Positions 14,840 through 23,367 of a stretch of DNA of 25,717 bases are shown in pieces. How positions within the stretch are numbered: position 1 is the stretch's first letter; every line of letters starts with the position of its first letter. Source of the stretch: Verrucomicrobiota bacterium. GTDB lineage: Bacteria > Verrucomicrobiota > Verrucomicrobiia > Chthoniobacterales > UBA10450. The notes below the pieces were generated by a model that ran no database searches, was not told where the DNA came from, and saw only the letters and a program-made list of their open reading frames with translations. The DNA lies in contig QHON01000019.1 in assembly GCA_003218815.1 (NCBI GenBank), positions 1 through 25,717 on the forward strand. Direction: 5' to 3'. Made by a program: the position numbers and the translations under genes.

Positions 14840-15936
14840 TGTACTACCTTCATCGCCTTAGCGATCAGTTCATCGGGTTCAACGTTTTCTTTTATGTCAC
14901 GTTCCGAGCAGTTGCGGCAGCGGTGACGGCTTTTCTAGTCACGCTCATTTTTGGAAATTTTGTCATTCGAAGCCTGATCGCACTGAAGCTAGGTCAACCA
15001 ATTCGCGCCGCGGCAGAGGTTCATCGCCTCGCTGAGCTGCACGGCGGCAAGCAGGGAACACCCACGATGGGCGGCGTGCTAGTTATCGGAGCAGTCTTTG
15101 TGTCGAGCCTTATCTGGGCCCGCCTAGACAATCGGTTCGTTTGGCTCGTTTTGTTCAGCATGATTTATCTCGGCGCGCTCGGATTCGCTGATGATTACCT
15201 CAAGATCACGAAAAAAAAATCGGACGGCATCAGCGGCCGACTCAAACTGATTTTTCAGATCGCCCTCGCGGGAATTATCACCGCAGTTTTCCTCAGTAGC
15301 CCGTTGCTCGAAGTGCAGGCGCGGTCGCTTTACGTGCCGTTCTTTAAAGCACCAGTCATCGCCAATATGAGCTGGTTTACATTTGTCTTTTTCGCGCTCG
15401 TCATTGTCGGCTCATCGAACGCGGTCAACCTGACTGACGGGCTCGATGGCCTGGCGATCGGTTGCACAATCACGGTGGCTTTCGGGTACGCCCTGCTTTC
15501 TTATGCGGCTGGAAATTTCCGGATCGCGGAATACTTGCAGGTTCCGTTTTATCCCTTTGCTGGAGAGCTCACCGTCGTCTGTTCCGCTTTGGTCGGCGCA
15601 GGTCTCGGCTTTCTCTGGTTCAATTGTCACCCGGCCAAAGTTTTCATGGGAGACACCGGATCACTCGCCATCGGCGGGATGATCGGCGTCGTCGCGATCT
15701 GTTGTAAACAGGAACTGCTCTTAATCGTCGTTGGTGGCGTGTTCGTGATCGAAGCCGTCTCGGTAATTTTGCAGGTGATGAGTTTCAAACTGACGGGCAG
15801 ACGGATTTTTGTCATGTCTCCGCTTCATCACCACTTCGAACTGACGGGTTGGAAGGAAAACACGGTCATCGTTCGGTTTTGGATTCTCTCGATCATCTTC
15901 GTCTTACTTGGTTTGGCGACATTGAAATTGAGGTAA
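14836..15936 (+). CDS. mraY: phospho-N-acetylmuramoyl-pentapeptide transferase
   Basis: Polytopic membrane enzyme that transfers phospho-MurNAc-pentapeptide to undecaprenyl phosphate to make lipid I. 366 residues with about ten hydrophobic helices. Catalytic motifs: GFADDYLKITKK with Asp119/Asp120, NLTDGLDGLA (198-207), FMGDTGSLA with Asp273, and PLHHHFE with the HHH triad at 331-333. GKQGTPTMGG (71-80) is also typical. The ATG overlaps the murF stop. Five bases separate it from the TTG of murD. Confidence 0.97.
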   Translation: MMYYLHRLSDQFIGFNVFFYVTFRAVAAAVTAFLVTLIFGNFVIRSLIALKLGQPIRAAAEVHRLAELHGGKQGTPTMGGVLVIGAVFVSSLIWARLDNRFVWLVLFSMIYLGALGFADDYLKITKKKSDGISGRLKLIFQIALAGIITAVFLSSPLLEVQARSLYVPFFKAPVIANMSWFTFVFFALVIVGSSNAVNLTDGLDGLAIGCTITVAFGYALLSYAAGNFRIAEYLQVPFYPFAGELTVVCSALVGAGLGFLWFNCHPAKVFMGDTGSLAIGGMIGVVAICCKQELLLIVVGGVFVIEAVSVILQVMSFKLTGRRIFVMSPLHHHFELTGWKENTVIVRFWILSIIFVLLGLATLKLR

Positions 15937-15941
15937 AATAG

Positions 15942-17276
15942 TTGCGCTACAAAAATCAGAACATTGCCGTTCTCGGAGCAGGCTTAAGCGGGACCGCCGC
16001 CGCGCTCTTGCTTAGGTCGGAGGGCGCCCGTGTGACTGTTCTCGATGACGCGGAGGAAAAGAATCTACTTAAGTCCACGATTGACAATCTGCGGTCACAA
16101 GGCATTCGCGTGATTGGTGGGGCGGCGGCGGATGAAGATTTGTCCAGTTACGAAATGGTTGTCTTAAGTCCGGGCGTCGATCCGGCTTCTCGACTGGCGC
16201 GCATCTTTTCCGAGCGCAAGATCGACATGATTGGCGAACTTGAACTTGGTTGGCGATCCTGTGAAATTCCAGTCATCGCCGTTACCGGCACGAACGGCAA
16301 GACGACGACGACTGAATTGCTCGCTCAGATGTTGAACGCGTGCGGGCAGCGAACAATCGCCTGCGGCAATATCGGCAAACCGCTTTCCGAAGTGGCGCGT
16401 GAGAAGAACGAATTCGACGTGCTTACGGTTGAAGTCAGCTCATTCCAACTCGAAACCATCCAAACGTTTCGGCCATCAATCAGTCTCTGGCTCAACTTCG
16501 CTCCCGATCATCTCGATCGTTATCGCTCTGTAGCTGATTATCGAGCGGCCAAGCTGCGCATTTTTAAAAATCAAACAGTCGATGATGTCGCAGTTATTAA
16601 TGCGATTGAAAGACTGCCTGCGATTCACGCACGAACAATCACCTTCAGTGCTTATGTCGATCAGGCTGATCTTCGACTCTCGGAAGGTGCAATCGTTTAT
16701 GAAAATAAAGCCGCGCTCCGGTTGTCCGATACCAAATTGCGCGGCTTGCATAACATCGAGAACTTGATGGCGACGCTCGCCGTCGGCATGGCGCGGGGAT
16801 TGTCGTTTCGGCAGATGGTGCCGCCGCTCTGCGCTTATGAGCCACGTCCGCACCGTTGCGAATTTGTGCGCGAAGTCGGCGGGGTCATGTACGTGAACGA
16901 TTCCAAGGCCACAAATCTCGACGCGGTGGAGAAAGCGCTGCGTGCGCAAACCAAACCAGTCATCCTCATCGCCGGCGGCAAGGACAAAGGCTTCACCTTT
17001 GATCCGCTTCGATCTCTGGTAAAGGGAAGCGTTAAATCGACCGTCTTGATCGGCGAAATGGCGGAGAGCATCAAGCGTTCCTGGAGCGGCGTGGTCAAGT
17101 CCGAAATCGCGAACTCTCTCGCGGATGCAGTCGAACGCGCCCACGCACTAGCTGAGCCCGGCGAAGTTGTTCTCTTTTCTCCCGGTACATCGTCCTTCGA
17201 CATGTTCAAAAGCTACGCGGATCGCGGCGATGAATTTCGCGCCCTCGTGCAAACTCTGCCGCCGCTAGAACCATGA
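15942..17276 (+). CDS. murD: UDP-MurNAc-L-Ala:D-glutamate ligase
   Basis: Adds D-Glu to UDP-MurNAc-L-Ala. 444 residues. It starts at TTG, supported by GAGG eight bases upstream and by the family N-terminus (NQNIAVLGAGLSGTAAA). ATP loop VTGTNGKTTT (114-123); further Mur-ligase marks are EVSSFQLE, NFAPDHLDRY, NDSKATN and GGKDKG. The C-terminal FSPGTSSFDMFKSYADRG is diagnostic of MurD. It overlaps the LysM gene by ATGA. Confidence 0.96.
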   Translation: MRYKNQNIAVLGAGLSGTAAALLLRSEGARVTVLDDAEEKNLLKSTIDNLRSQGIRVIGGAAADEDLSSYEMVVLSPGVDPASRLARIFSERKIDMIGELELGWRSCEIPVIAVTGTNGKTTTTELLAQMLNACGQRTIACGNIGKPLSEVAREKNEFDVLTVEVSSFQLETIQTFRPSISLWLNFAPDHLDRYRSVADYRAAKLRIFKNQTVDDVAVINAIERLPAIHARTITFSAYVDQADLRLSEGAIVYENKAALRLSDTKLRGLHNIENLMATLAVGMARGLSFRQMVPPLCAYEPRPHRCEFVREVGGVMYVNDSKATNLDAVEKALRAQTKPVILIAGGKDKGFTFDPLRSLVKGSVKSTVLIGEMAESIKRSWSGVVKSEIANSLADAVERAHALAEPGEVVLFSPGTSSFDMFKSYADRGDEFRALVQTLPPLEP

Positions 17277-17866
17277 AGATACCAACGCTTCTCAAACGCA
17301 AAAAACTTCGGGCCGCAACCGCGCGGCGCTCCGTCGGCGCGCCCGCCGAAATTGACTACGAAGAGATGTCGGAGCCAAACATGAAGCTGTCTCGGGCATT
17401 ACTGATCGTTCTGCTTCTTCACGTGGTGGCTGTTTCCGGGATTATCGCCTTTAACGCGCTTAAAACGCGCCAGACTTCGTTTACAGCGGATACTCTGGTA
17501 AATACGGAAAATAATCCGACTCCGAGCGTTGCGCCTACAATCAACTCGGATGCTTCGAATCGGCGATCCTCGCCGGTGAAAAAGGAATCCACGCTGCGTG
17601 AGGCGAAAGAGTCCTATTCACCTTCGAAATCGGTCGCAAAAGACGAGCACGCGAAGTCAGCCGAACAGGCGAAAGCTCCCGCGCGCTCGGGAAAAGTCTA
17701 CACTGTGGTAAAAGGTGATAACCCGGTGACGATCGCAAAAAAACTAAAAGTTTCCTATGACGATCTCCTCGCGCTCAATCAGATCGAGGACCCGCGCAAA
17801 TTGAAGATCGGACAAAAGCTCCTGGTTCCGGGCAAGACCGCAAAAGTAAAAGCGAGGAAAGAATGA
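17273..17866 (+). CDS. single-pass membrane protein with periplasmic LysM domain
   Basis: 197 residues: a basic cytoplasmic N-terminus (LLKRKKLRAATARR), one transmembrane helix (about 41-60), a long low-complexity periplasmic linker rich in Ser, Lys, Pro and Ala (about 65-139), and one LysM domain (142-186: YTVVKGDNPVTIAKKLKVS then LALNQIEDPRKLKIGQKLLVP). LysM binds GlcNAc-containing glycans, so the protein should tether the inner membrane to peptidoglycan. There is no hydrolase domain. It overlaps murD by ATGA and precedes ftsW, so it is co-translated with wall-synthesis genes. It is absent from the classic E. coli and Bacillus dcw clusters. A division or septal role is inference from position. 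Confidence 0.85.
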   Translation: MKIPTLLKRKKLRAATARRSVGAPAEIDYEEMSEPNMKLSRALLIVLLLHVVAVSGIIAFNALKTRQTSFTADTLVNTENNPTPSVAPTINSDASNRRSSPVKKESTLREAKESYSPSKSVAKDEHAKSAEQAKAPARSGKVYTVVKGDNPVTIAKKLKVSYDDLLALNQIEDPRKLKIGQKLLVPGKTAKVKARKE

Positions 17867-17929
17867 AGCACCATTCGAACTGCGGATGCGCTTTCCACAG
17901 GCGGCGTGTGTTTGCTCACTCCATTAATC

Positions 17930-19072
17930 ATGCATCGTAAAAGCGCCTATATTCTATTCCTGGCTGTGCTGGGACTGCTCGTCATCGGGATCGTCATGCT
18001 CTTCAGCACGAGTGCCTTTGCGCGCGACAGCCACGGAGACGTTTATTTTTTTATCAAGAGGCAGTCGATTTGGTTCGGGATCGGGCTGGCGGTCTGCATC
18101 TTCGTTGCGTTGATCGACTACCACTTTTGGCAGCGGACATGGTGGCTTTGGTTTGCGCTCGCGCTACTCGCACTCATGCTCTGCTATTTTCCGCCCCTAG
18201 GGATGCGAATCAACGGTTCGCGGCGCTGGGTGGGAGTGGGTCAACTTACTTTTCAACCTTCTGAGGTGGCAAAGATTGCCGCGATCTTTTTCCTCGCCGC
18301 CTGGTTTTCGCGGTACGAAAAAGCAGGCAATAACGTGACCTACGGTTTCCTCGTTCCAATCGCAATCATCAGTTTGCTGGCGGGACTTGTTCTCGGTGAA
18401 GTCGATCTTGGAACCACGGCTTTACTCGGAGCAACCGCCTTTGTCGTGATGTTCGTTGCCGGAGCCAATCCCTTGTGGCTAGGAATCATATCGTTCGCCG
18501 GCCTCGGCGCTATTCTAGTTATTGCTACCCAAATGTCGGAACGAATGGGCCGACTCTCCGCCTTTCTCCATCCGCAAAATTTCAAAGAAGATGCCGGCTT
18601 GCAGCAGATGCAGGCCCTAATCGCCTGGGGCAGTGGTGGAATGGAAGGGCTTGGCTTGGGTAATGGTCGCCAAAAGATGCTTTATCTCCCTTACGCGCAC
18701 ACAGATTTCATTTTTCCGATTATCGGCGAAGAGCTTGGTCTGCGGTTCAGTTTGCTCGTGGTCTTTTTGTTTGTGACCATCATTGTTTGCGGGATCATGA
18801 TCGCGCTCCATGCCAAAGACCGTTTCGGTTTGCTCCTCGGCTGCGGCGTTGTTTCGCTTCTAGCTCTGCAAGCCGCAGTGAACATTGGTGTAACCACGTC
18901 ACTTTTACCAAACAAAGGTCTACCGCTGCCCTTTATCAGTTACGGAGGTTCAAATCTCGTCATGTGTTTATTCGGGATCGGTTTGTTGCTCAATATCTAT
19001 CGGCAGGGCATTCTTGAACCACCGCATAAGAAACGCACGACCGTGCAGGTTCGGATGACACCGCGGATTTAA
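17930..19072 (+). CDS. ftsW: septal peptidoglycan glycosyltransferase FtsW (SEDS family)
   Basis: Polymerises lipid II at the septum as partner of FtsI. 380 residues from the ATG at 17930; an in-frame GTG at 17906 would add eight residues, and neither start has a good ribosome site. About ten transmembrane helices. SEDS marks: NGSRRW (95-100), LTFQPSEVAKIA (106-117) and KGLPLPFISYGG (329-340). The N-terminus (YILFLAVLGLLVIGIVMLFS) is FtsW-like. FtsW rather than RodA follows from the dcw position. The C-terminal tail is short and basic. The 63-base gap from the LysM gene is among the largest in the operon. Confidence 0.95.
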   Translation: MHRKSAYILFLAVLGLLVIGIVMLFSTSAFARDSHGDVYFFIKRQSIWFGIGLAVCIFVALIDYHFWQRTWWLWFALALLALMLCYFPPLGMRINGSRRWVGVGQLTFQPSEVAKIAAIFFLAAWFSRYEKAGNNVTYGFLVPIAIISLLAGLVLGEVDLGTTALLGATAFVVMFVAGANPLWLGIISFAGLGAILVIATQMSERMGRLSAFLHPQNFKEDAGLQQMQALIAWGSGGMEGLGLGNGRQKMLYLPYAHTDFIFPIIGEELGLRFSLLVVFLFVTIIVCGIMIALHAKDRFGLLLGCGVVSLLALQAAVNIGVTTSLLPNKGLPLPFISYGGSNLVMCLFGIGLLLNIYRQGILEPPHKKRTTVQVRMTPRI

Positions 19073-19093
19073 ACCAAGATCGATAATCATTTT

Positions 19094-20151
19094 ATGAATG
19101 CAGTGATCGCATGCGGAGGAACCGGTGGGCATCTTTTCCCTGGCATTGCTGTCGCCGAAGTGCTGCGCGATCGCGGCCATGAAGTCATGCTGTTGGTTTC
19201 CGAAAAGGAAATTGACGCGCTCGCGCTTTCCGGTCGCACCAATTTCCGATTTGAAAAATTACCCACGGTGGGGTTACCCTCACCATTTTCGCCTGCGATT
19301 CTCGGCTTCATTCGCCGCTTCTACCAGAGCTTTTCGCTTTGCCGATCGATTTATCGCAAATTCAAACCACAGGTGGTTCTTGGCATGGGCGGGTTCACTT
19401 CCACTGCGCCCGTGCTGGCCGGGCGGATGCGCGGCGTTTCGACCTTTATTCACGAATCAAATGCCATCCCCGGGAAAGCGAATCGACTAACCGCACGTAT
19501 GGTGCGAGCGGTCATGCTTGGCTTCAAGGAATGCGCGCCGTTCTTTCCAAAAGCGCACCGTTGGATCTACAGGTTGCGCGTCAAAGGCTCGGACTGCGGG
19601 CTGATTTGCCAACCCTGCTGGTAATGGGCGGCAGCCAGGGAGCCAGCGGAATCAACCAAGCCGTTATCAAATCATTGCCGTTTTTGCACGGCGTGCCGCT
19701 GCAGGTGATCCATCTTTCCGGCGCACGCGACGAGCGGCTCGTCGCGGATAATTATGGCCGCGAAAAAATTCCGGCCTACATCTCGGCTTTTCATCATCGG
19801 ATGGAGGAAGTTTACAGCGCCGCCGATCTTCTCGTGGCACGCGCCGGCGCGGCGAGTCTTGCAGAGTTCGCTGCTTTTTCGCTGCCGAGCATTTTGATTC
19901 CATTTCCTTATGCGGCAGACGATCATCAGACACGCAACGCAGAGATTTATGCGCGCGCTCAGGCGGCGATTCTGGTTAAGGAGTCAGAGATTTCTGGTGA
20001 ATTGCTCGCGCGGAAGATCCGTGAGTTGATCGAGAGCCCGGAGCGAATCCGGAACATGTCGGTGAATTCTTTGCAACTCGCACCGAAAAACGCGGCGGGA
20101 CTCATGGTTACAACCATGGAGAAATATACGACCCATGAAGCACGCCTCTGA
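19094..20151 (+). pseudogene. murG: MurG (lipid II synthase), split by a frameshift with missing internal segment
   Basis: MurG adds GlcNAc to lipid I to make lipid II at the inner membrane. The N-terminal half (19094 to about 19555, 154 residues) has CGGTGGHLFPG, VVLGMGGFTS and HESNAIPGKANR (120-131). It then continues into non-homologous sequence and stops at 19624. The C-terminal half (about 19552-20151, ~199 residues) is in the -1 frame: LGLRADLPTLLVMGGSQGA, FHHRMEEVYSAADLLVARAGA and PFPYAADDHQTRNA. At the join the conserved linker block with TGxPxR, expected between FFPKA and LDLQVARQRLGL, is absent, about 13-14 residues. A deletion of 3n+1 bases, perhaps 40 or 43, explains both faults. 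Either a real lesion or an assembly error. The 3' end overlaps murC-murB by 17 bases. Confidence 0.88.
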
Positions 20152-22432
20152 GCTTGATCTTCCGAAATTGCTCACGCGTGAGCATCATAAGATTCATCTT
20201 ATCGGCGTAGCCGGCAGCGGGATGAGCGGTATCGCGGCACTTTTGCTCGAGCTTGGGCACGAGGTTAGCGGCTCCGACAAAACCAGCACCGTGGAGACGG
20301 ATCGATTGCGACGGCTTGGTCTGCGTTTTCATCAGAATCATCATGCGGACGACGCCAGCGACGCCGATCTCATCGTCTTTTCCTCTGCGATCGCGATTGA
20401 TAATCCGATCCTTTTGAGCGCGCGTGATTTCGGGAAACCGGCCGTGCGGCGGGCGGAGGTGCTTGCCGCAATCATGCGAACAAAGCGTGCGATCCTCATC
20501 GCAGGAATGCATGGAAAAACGACCACCTCTGCGATGACAGCGCACGTTCTGCGCGAAGCTGGCCTCCATCCTTCGCATTACGTCGGTGCGGAAATTCCGA
20601 TTCTCGGAAGCAACGCGCATTGGGATCCGCTCGGCGAATATTTTGTTGCAGAAGGCGACGAAAGCGACGGGACGCTGCGCTGCTTTCAACCCAGGCATTC
20701 CCTCATTTTGAACATTGAAGAGGAGCACCTTGATTTTTATGTTGATCTTGCCGCAATCGAAAAAGCTTTCGCTCAGCTGATCGAGCAAACTACTGGGACG
20801 CTTTTTTACAGCGCCGATGACGCTAATACGGCTCGATTGTGCGCCCAGCGAAAAGGCGCGATCTCATACGGGTTTTCCGAGAACGCCGATTATCGCGGCA
20901 CCGACATCGAGCTGCGCGATTTTGCATCAGTGTTTTGTGTCTATCTTCGGGGCCAACAACTGGGCGAAGCAGTGCTGAATGTTCCCGGACGGCACAACGT
21001 CCAAAATGCCATCGGCGTGATCGCGTTGGCGAACGAGCTTGGGATTTCGTTTGAGAAAATTGCAGCTTCCCTTCGAAAATTTGAGCACGCCCGGCGGCGG
21101 TTTGAAATAAAATACGCCAGCGATCGTTTTCTGCTCGTCGATGACTACGCGCATCATCCCAGTGAAATTCGCGCTACGCTCAAGACGGCAAGATCGACCC
21201 GCCGCAAACGCGTCCTGGCGATGTTTCAGCCACATCGTTTTTCGCGAACCAAAGCGCTGTGTCATAAATTTGGAGACGCCTTTGATGACGCAGACCGCGT
21301 TGTTGTGACCGATGTCTATCCAGCGAGCGAGACGCCGATCCCAGGCATCAGTGGCCAAACCATCGCTGACGAAATCGCGCGTCACGGACATCGCGGCGTG
21401 AGTTATCAGCCGCGTTTTGAATGGGTCCATCGTGATATCGGAAACATGCTCGACGCCGGCGATCTCATTTTGAGCATGGGTGCGGGCAACATTCACGAAC
21501 AATTGTCGATCCTGGCCGCTGATCTCGTAATTGCCGAGAAATTGAAAGCGATTGTTGGTGAAGAGGGTGACGTGCGGCTTTACGAACCGCTCTCGAAACA
21601 CACCACATTGCGCGTGGGCGGTCCGGCGCAATTCTGGGTTGAACCGCGCAATGAGAACGCGTTCGCGGAATTGATCCGCTTTTGCCGGAGTGAAAATCTT
21701 CCGCTTTTTGTCATCGGCCGTGGCTCAAATTTGCTAGTGCGCGATGGGGGTATTCGGGGCGTCGTGGTTCATCCCCGCGGAGGCGATTTCGACAAGATTG
21801 AGGTCGATAGCAACGAGATCACCGCGGGTGTCGGCGCAAAATTAAAAGAGGTCGCCTATGCTGGTAAGGCAGCCGGGATTGGTGGCCTGGAGTGGATGGA
21901 GGGCATTCCCGGCGCTGTCGGCGGCGGTTTGCGGATGAACGCTGGTGCCATGGGCGCACAAACTTTTGAGAACGTTGTCCGTGTCAGTTATCTCGACGCG
22001 GAAGGAAATCCGCACACGAAAACGCGAGACGAACTGGAAGTACATTATCGAAGCTTTCCGTTGCTTGAAAACAATTTTGCCGTGTCCGCCGTCTTTCGCG
22101 GCCAGCCTGCCCCGGCCGAACAGATTGCGCGAAAATTGCACGCATCGCAGGAGAAGCGCCGCACATCGCAGCCAATCGCGAAAAGCGCCGGATGCATTTT
22201 CAAGAATCCGCAGAATTGTCCAGCGGGACAACTGGTTGAAGAGCTGGGTTTGAAAAACTCGGGCATTGGCAAGGCGCGCGTCTCGGAAGTGCATGGCAAC
22301 TTCATTGTCAATGATGGCGGGGCGACCGCGGCGGAAATGCTTGAGTTAATCGAGAAGATCAAAACCGTGGCGCGGGCGCAACGTGGGATCGAGCTGGAAA
22401 CGGAAGTTCAAATTGTGGGAGAGCCGGCATGA
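20135..22432 (+). CDS. murC-murB: MurC-MurB fusion: UDP-MurNAc:L-alanine ligase and UDP-MurNAc dehydrogenase
   Basis: A 765-residue bifunctional protein. Residues 1-~468 are MurC: Rossmann loop IGVAGSGMSGIAA (23-35), ATP loop AGMHGKTTT (123-131; most MurC have Thr where Met125 is), EGDESDGTL (173-181), DDYAHHPSEI (336-345) and FQPHRFSR (364-371). Residues ~478-765 are MurB, the FAD enzyme that makes UDP-MurNAc: LRVGGPA (492-498), IGRGSNLLVRDGG (527-539), GIPGAVGGGLRMNAGAMG (590-607), AGCIFKNP (685-692) and LETEV (754-758). Cys687 replaces the usual proton-donating Ser of MurB. One polypeptide thus makes UDP-MurNAc and adds the first amino acid. It overlaps ddl by ATGA. Confidence 0.96.
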   Translation: MKHASELDLPKLLTREHHKIHLIGVAGSGMSGIAALLLELGHEVSGSDKTSTVETDRLRRLGLRFHQNHHADDASDADLIVFSSAIAIDNPILLSARDFGKPAVRRAEVLAAIMRTKRAILIAGMHGKTTTSAMTAHVLREAGLHPSHYVGAEIPILGSNAHWDPLGEYFVAEGDESDGTLRCFQPRHSLILNIEEEHLDFYVDLAAIEKAFAQLIEQTTGTLFYSADDANTARLCAQRKGAISYGFSENADYRGTDIELRDFASVFCVYLRGQQLGEAVLNVPGRHNVQNAIGVIALANELGISFEKIAASLRKFEHARRRFEIKYASDRFLLVDDYAHHPSEIRATLKTARSTRRKRVLAMFQPHRFSRTKALCHKFGDAFDDADRVVVTDVYPASETPIPGISGQTIADEIARHGHRGVSYQPRFEWVHRDIGNMLDAGDLILSMGAGNIHEQLSILAADLVIAEKLKAIVGEEGDVRLYEPLSKHTTLRVGGPAQFWVEPRNENAFAELIRFCRSENLPLFVIGRGSNLLVRDGGIRGVVVHPRGGDFDKIEVDSNEITAGVGAKLKEVAYAGKAAGIGGLEWMEGIPGAVGGGLRMNAGAMGAQTFENVVRVSYLDAEGNPHTKTRDELEVHYRSFPLLENNFAVSAVFRGQPAPAEQIARKLHASQEKRRTSQPIAKSAGCIFKNPQNCPAGQLVEELGLKNSGIGKARVSEVHGNFIVNDGGATAAEMLELIEKIKTVARAQRGIELETEVQIVGEPA

Positions 22433-23367
22433 AAAAGGATGACGTTCCACCGAGAAAAATCGCCGTGCTTATGGGCGGACCGGGCTCAGAACGCGATGTT
22501 TCGCTCGCGACCGGGCAGGGCGTTTCACAGGCTTTGCGTTCGTTAGGTGTCGAAGTAGTTGAGGTGGATGTGCGGGATGAGAATTTCGAACTGCCCCACG
22601 ATGTCGACCTCGCGTTTCTTACGATTCACGGAACCTTCGGCGAGGATGGCCAATTGCAGAAAATTCTCGAAGATCGCGGTGTCGCTTACACCGGTGATGG
22701 AATAGAAGAGAGCCGGATTGCTTTCGACAAAATCCTCTCGAAGGAGAAATTTCGCGAAAACAATGTAACGACGCCGTATTGGCAGGTAGTGAAGTCGGGT
22801 CAGCATCCGACGATTCCGTTGCCAATCGTGGTGAAGCCACCGCGGCAGGGCTCAACCGTCGGCGTTGTTATCGTGAAGAACGAGCACGAGCTCAGTTCCG
22901 CTTTGGTCGAAGCCGCGAAATACGATGGAGAATTGCTAATAGAAAAATTTGTGCCCGGTCGGGAATTGACGATTGGTATCCTCGGTGATCAAGCCTTGCC
23001 GATCCTCGAAATAATCCCGAAGGGCGGCTTTTACGATTTCACAAACAAGTATCCGTTTCTGAATCCACAGGCTGGCGGTGGCGCTGAGCACGTTTGTCCG
23101 GCGAAGATCGACCATGACAAAACGAAGGAGATTCAAGATCTGGCCTTGAAGGCGCATCGCGCCATCGGTTTACAGGTTTATTCGCGCGTCGATGTTCTCT
23201 TGCCCGAAAATGGCGCGGCCACCGTTCTGGAAGTAAACACCATTCCTGGGATGACTGAGGCGAGTCTGCTGCCCGAAGCCGCCGCAGCCGCGGGCATTAA
23301 TTATGTCGACCTTTGTGCGCGCATTATTGCGCTTTCTCGGGCCAGAACGGAAGGGGCCCGGAGATGA
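22429..23367 (+). CDS. ddl: D-alanine--D-alanine ligase
   Basis: ATP-grasp enzyme that joins two D-Ala for use by MurF. 312 residues, the size of DdlB. GGPGSERDVSLATG (16-29) contains the conserved Glu21. HGTFGEDGQLQ (67-77) and the KPPRQGSTVGV nucleotide-binding loop (136-146) follow. The C-terminal LEVNTIPGMTEASLLP holds the metal-binding Glu and Asn. It is a free-standing gene, unlike the MurC-Ddl fusion of Chlamydiae. Overlaps on both sides (ATGA with murC-murB and with ftsQ) show it is part of the coupled operon. Confidence 0.96.
   Translation: MKKDDVPPRKIAVLMGGPGSERDVSLATGQGVSQALRSLGVEVVEVDVRDENFELPHDVDLAFLTIHGTFGEDGQLQKILEDRGVAYTGDGIEESRIAFDKILSKEKFRENNVTTPYWQVVKSGQHPTIPLPIVVKPPRQGSTVGVVIVKNEHELSSALVEAAKYDGELLIEKFVPGRELTIGILGDQALPILEIIPKGGFYDFTNKYPFLNPQAGGGAEHVCPAKIDHDKTKEIQDLALKAHRAIGLQVYSRVDVLLPENGAATVLEVNTIPGMTEASLLPEAAAAAGINYVDLCARIIALSRARTEGARR

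Noticed and set aside
19546..19560. Programmed -1 frameshift in murG at the CCAAAAGC run
   Set aside because: The frame change is in the -1 direction, but there is no good X XXY YYZ slippery heptamer (T CCA AAA slips poorly in the P site). A slip would also still lack the TGxPxR linker block, so a deletion explains the data better.
20108..20788. 226-residue minus-strand frame inside murC
   Set aside because: Antisense shadow of the MurC coding region with no family features; long antisense frames are common in GC-rich genes.
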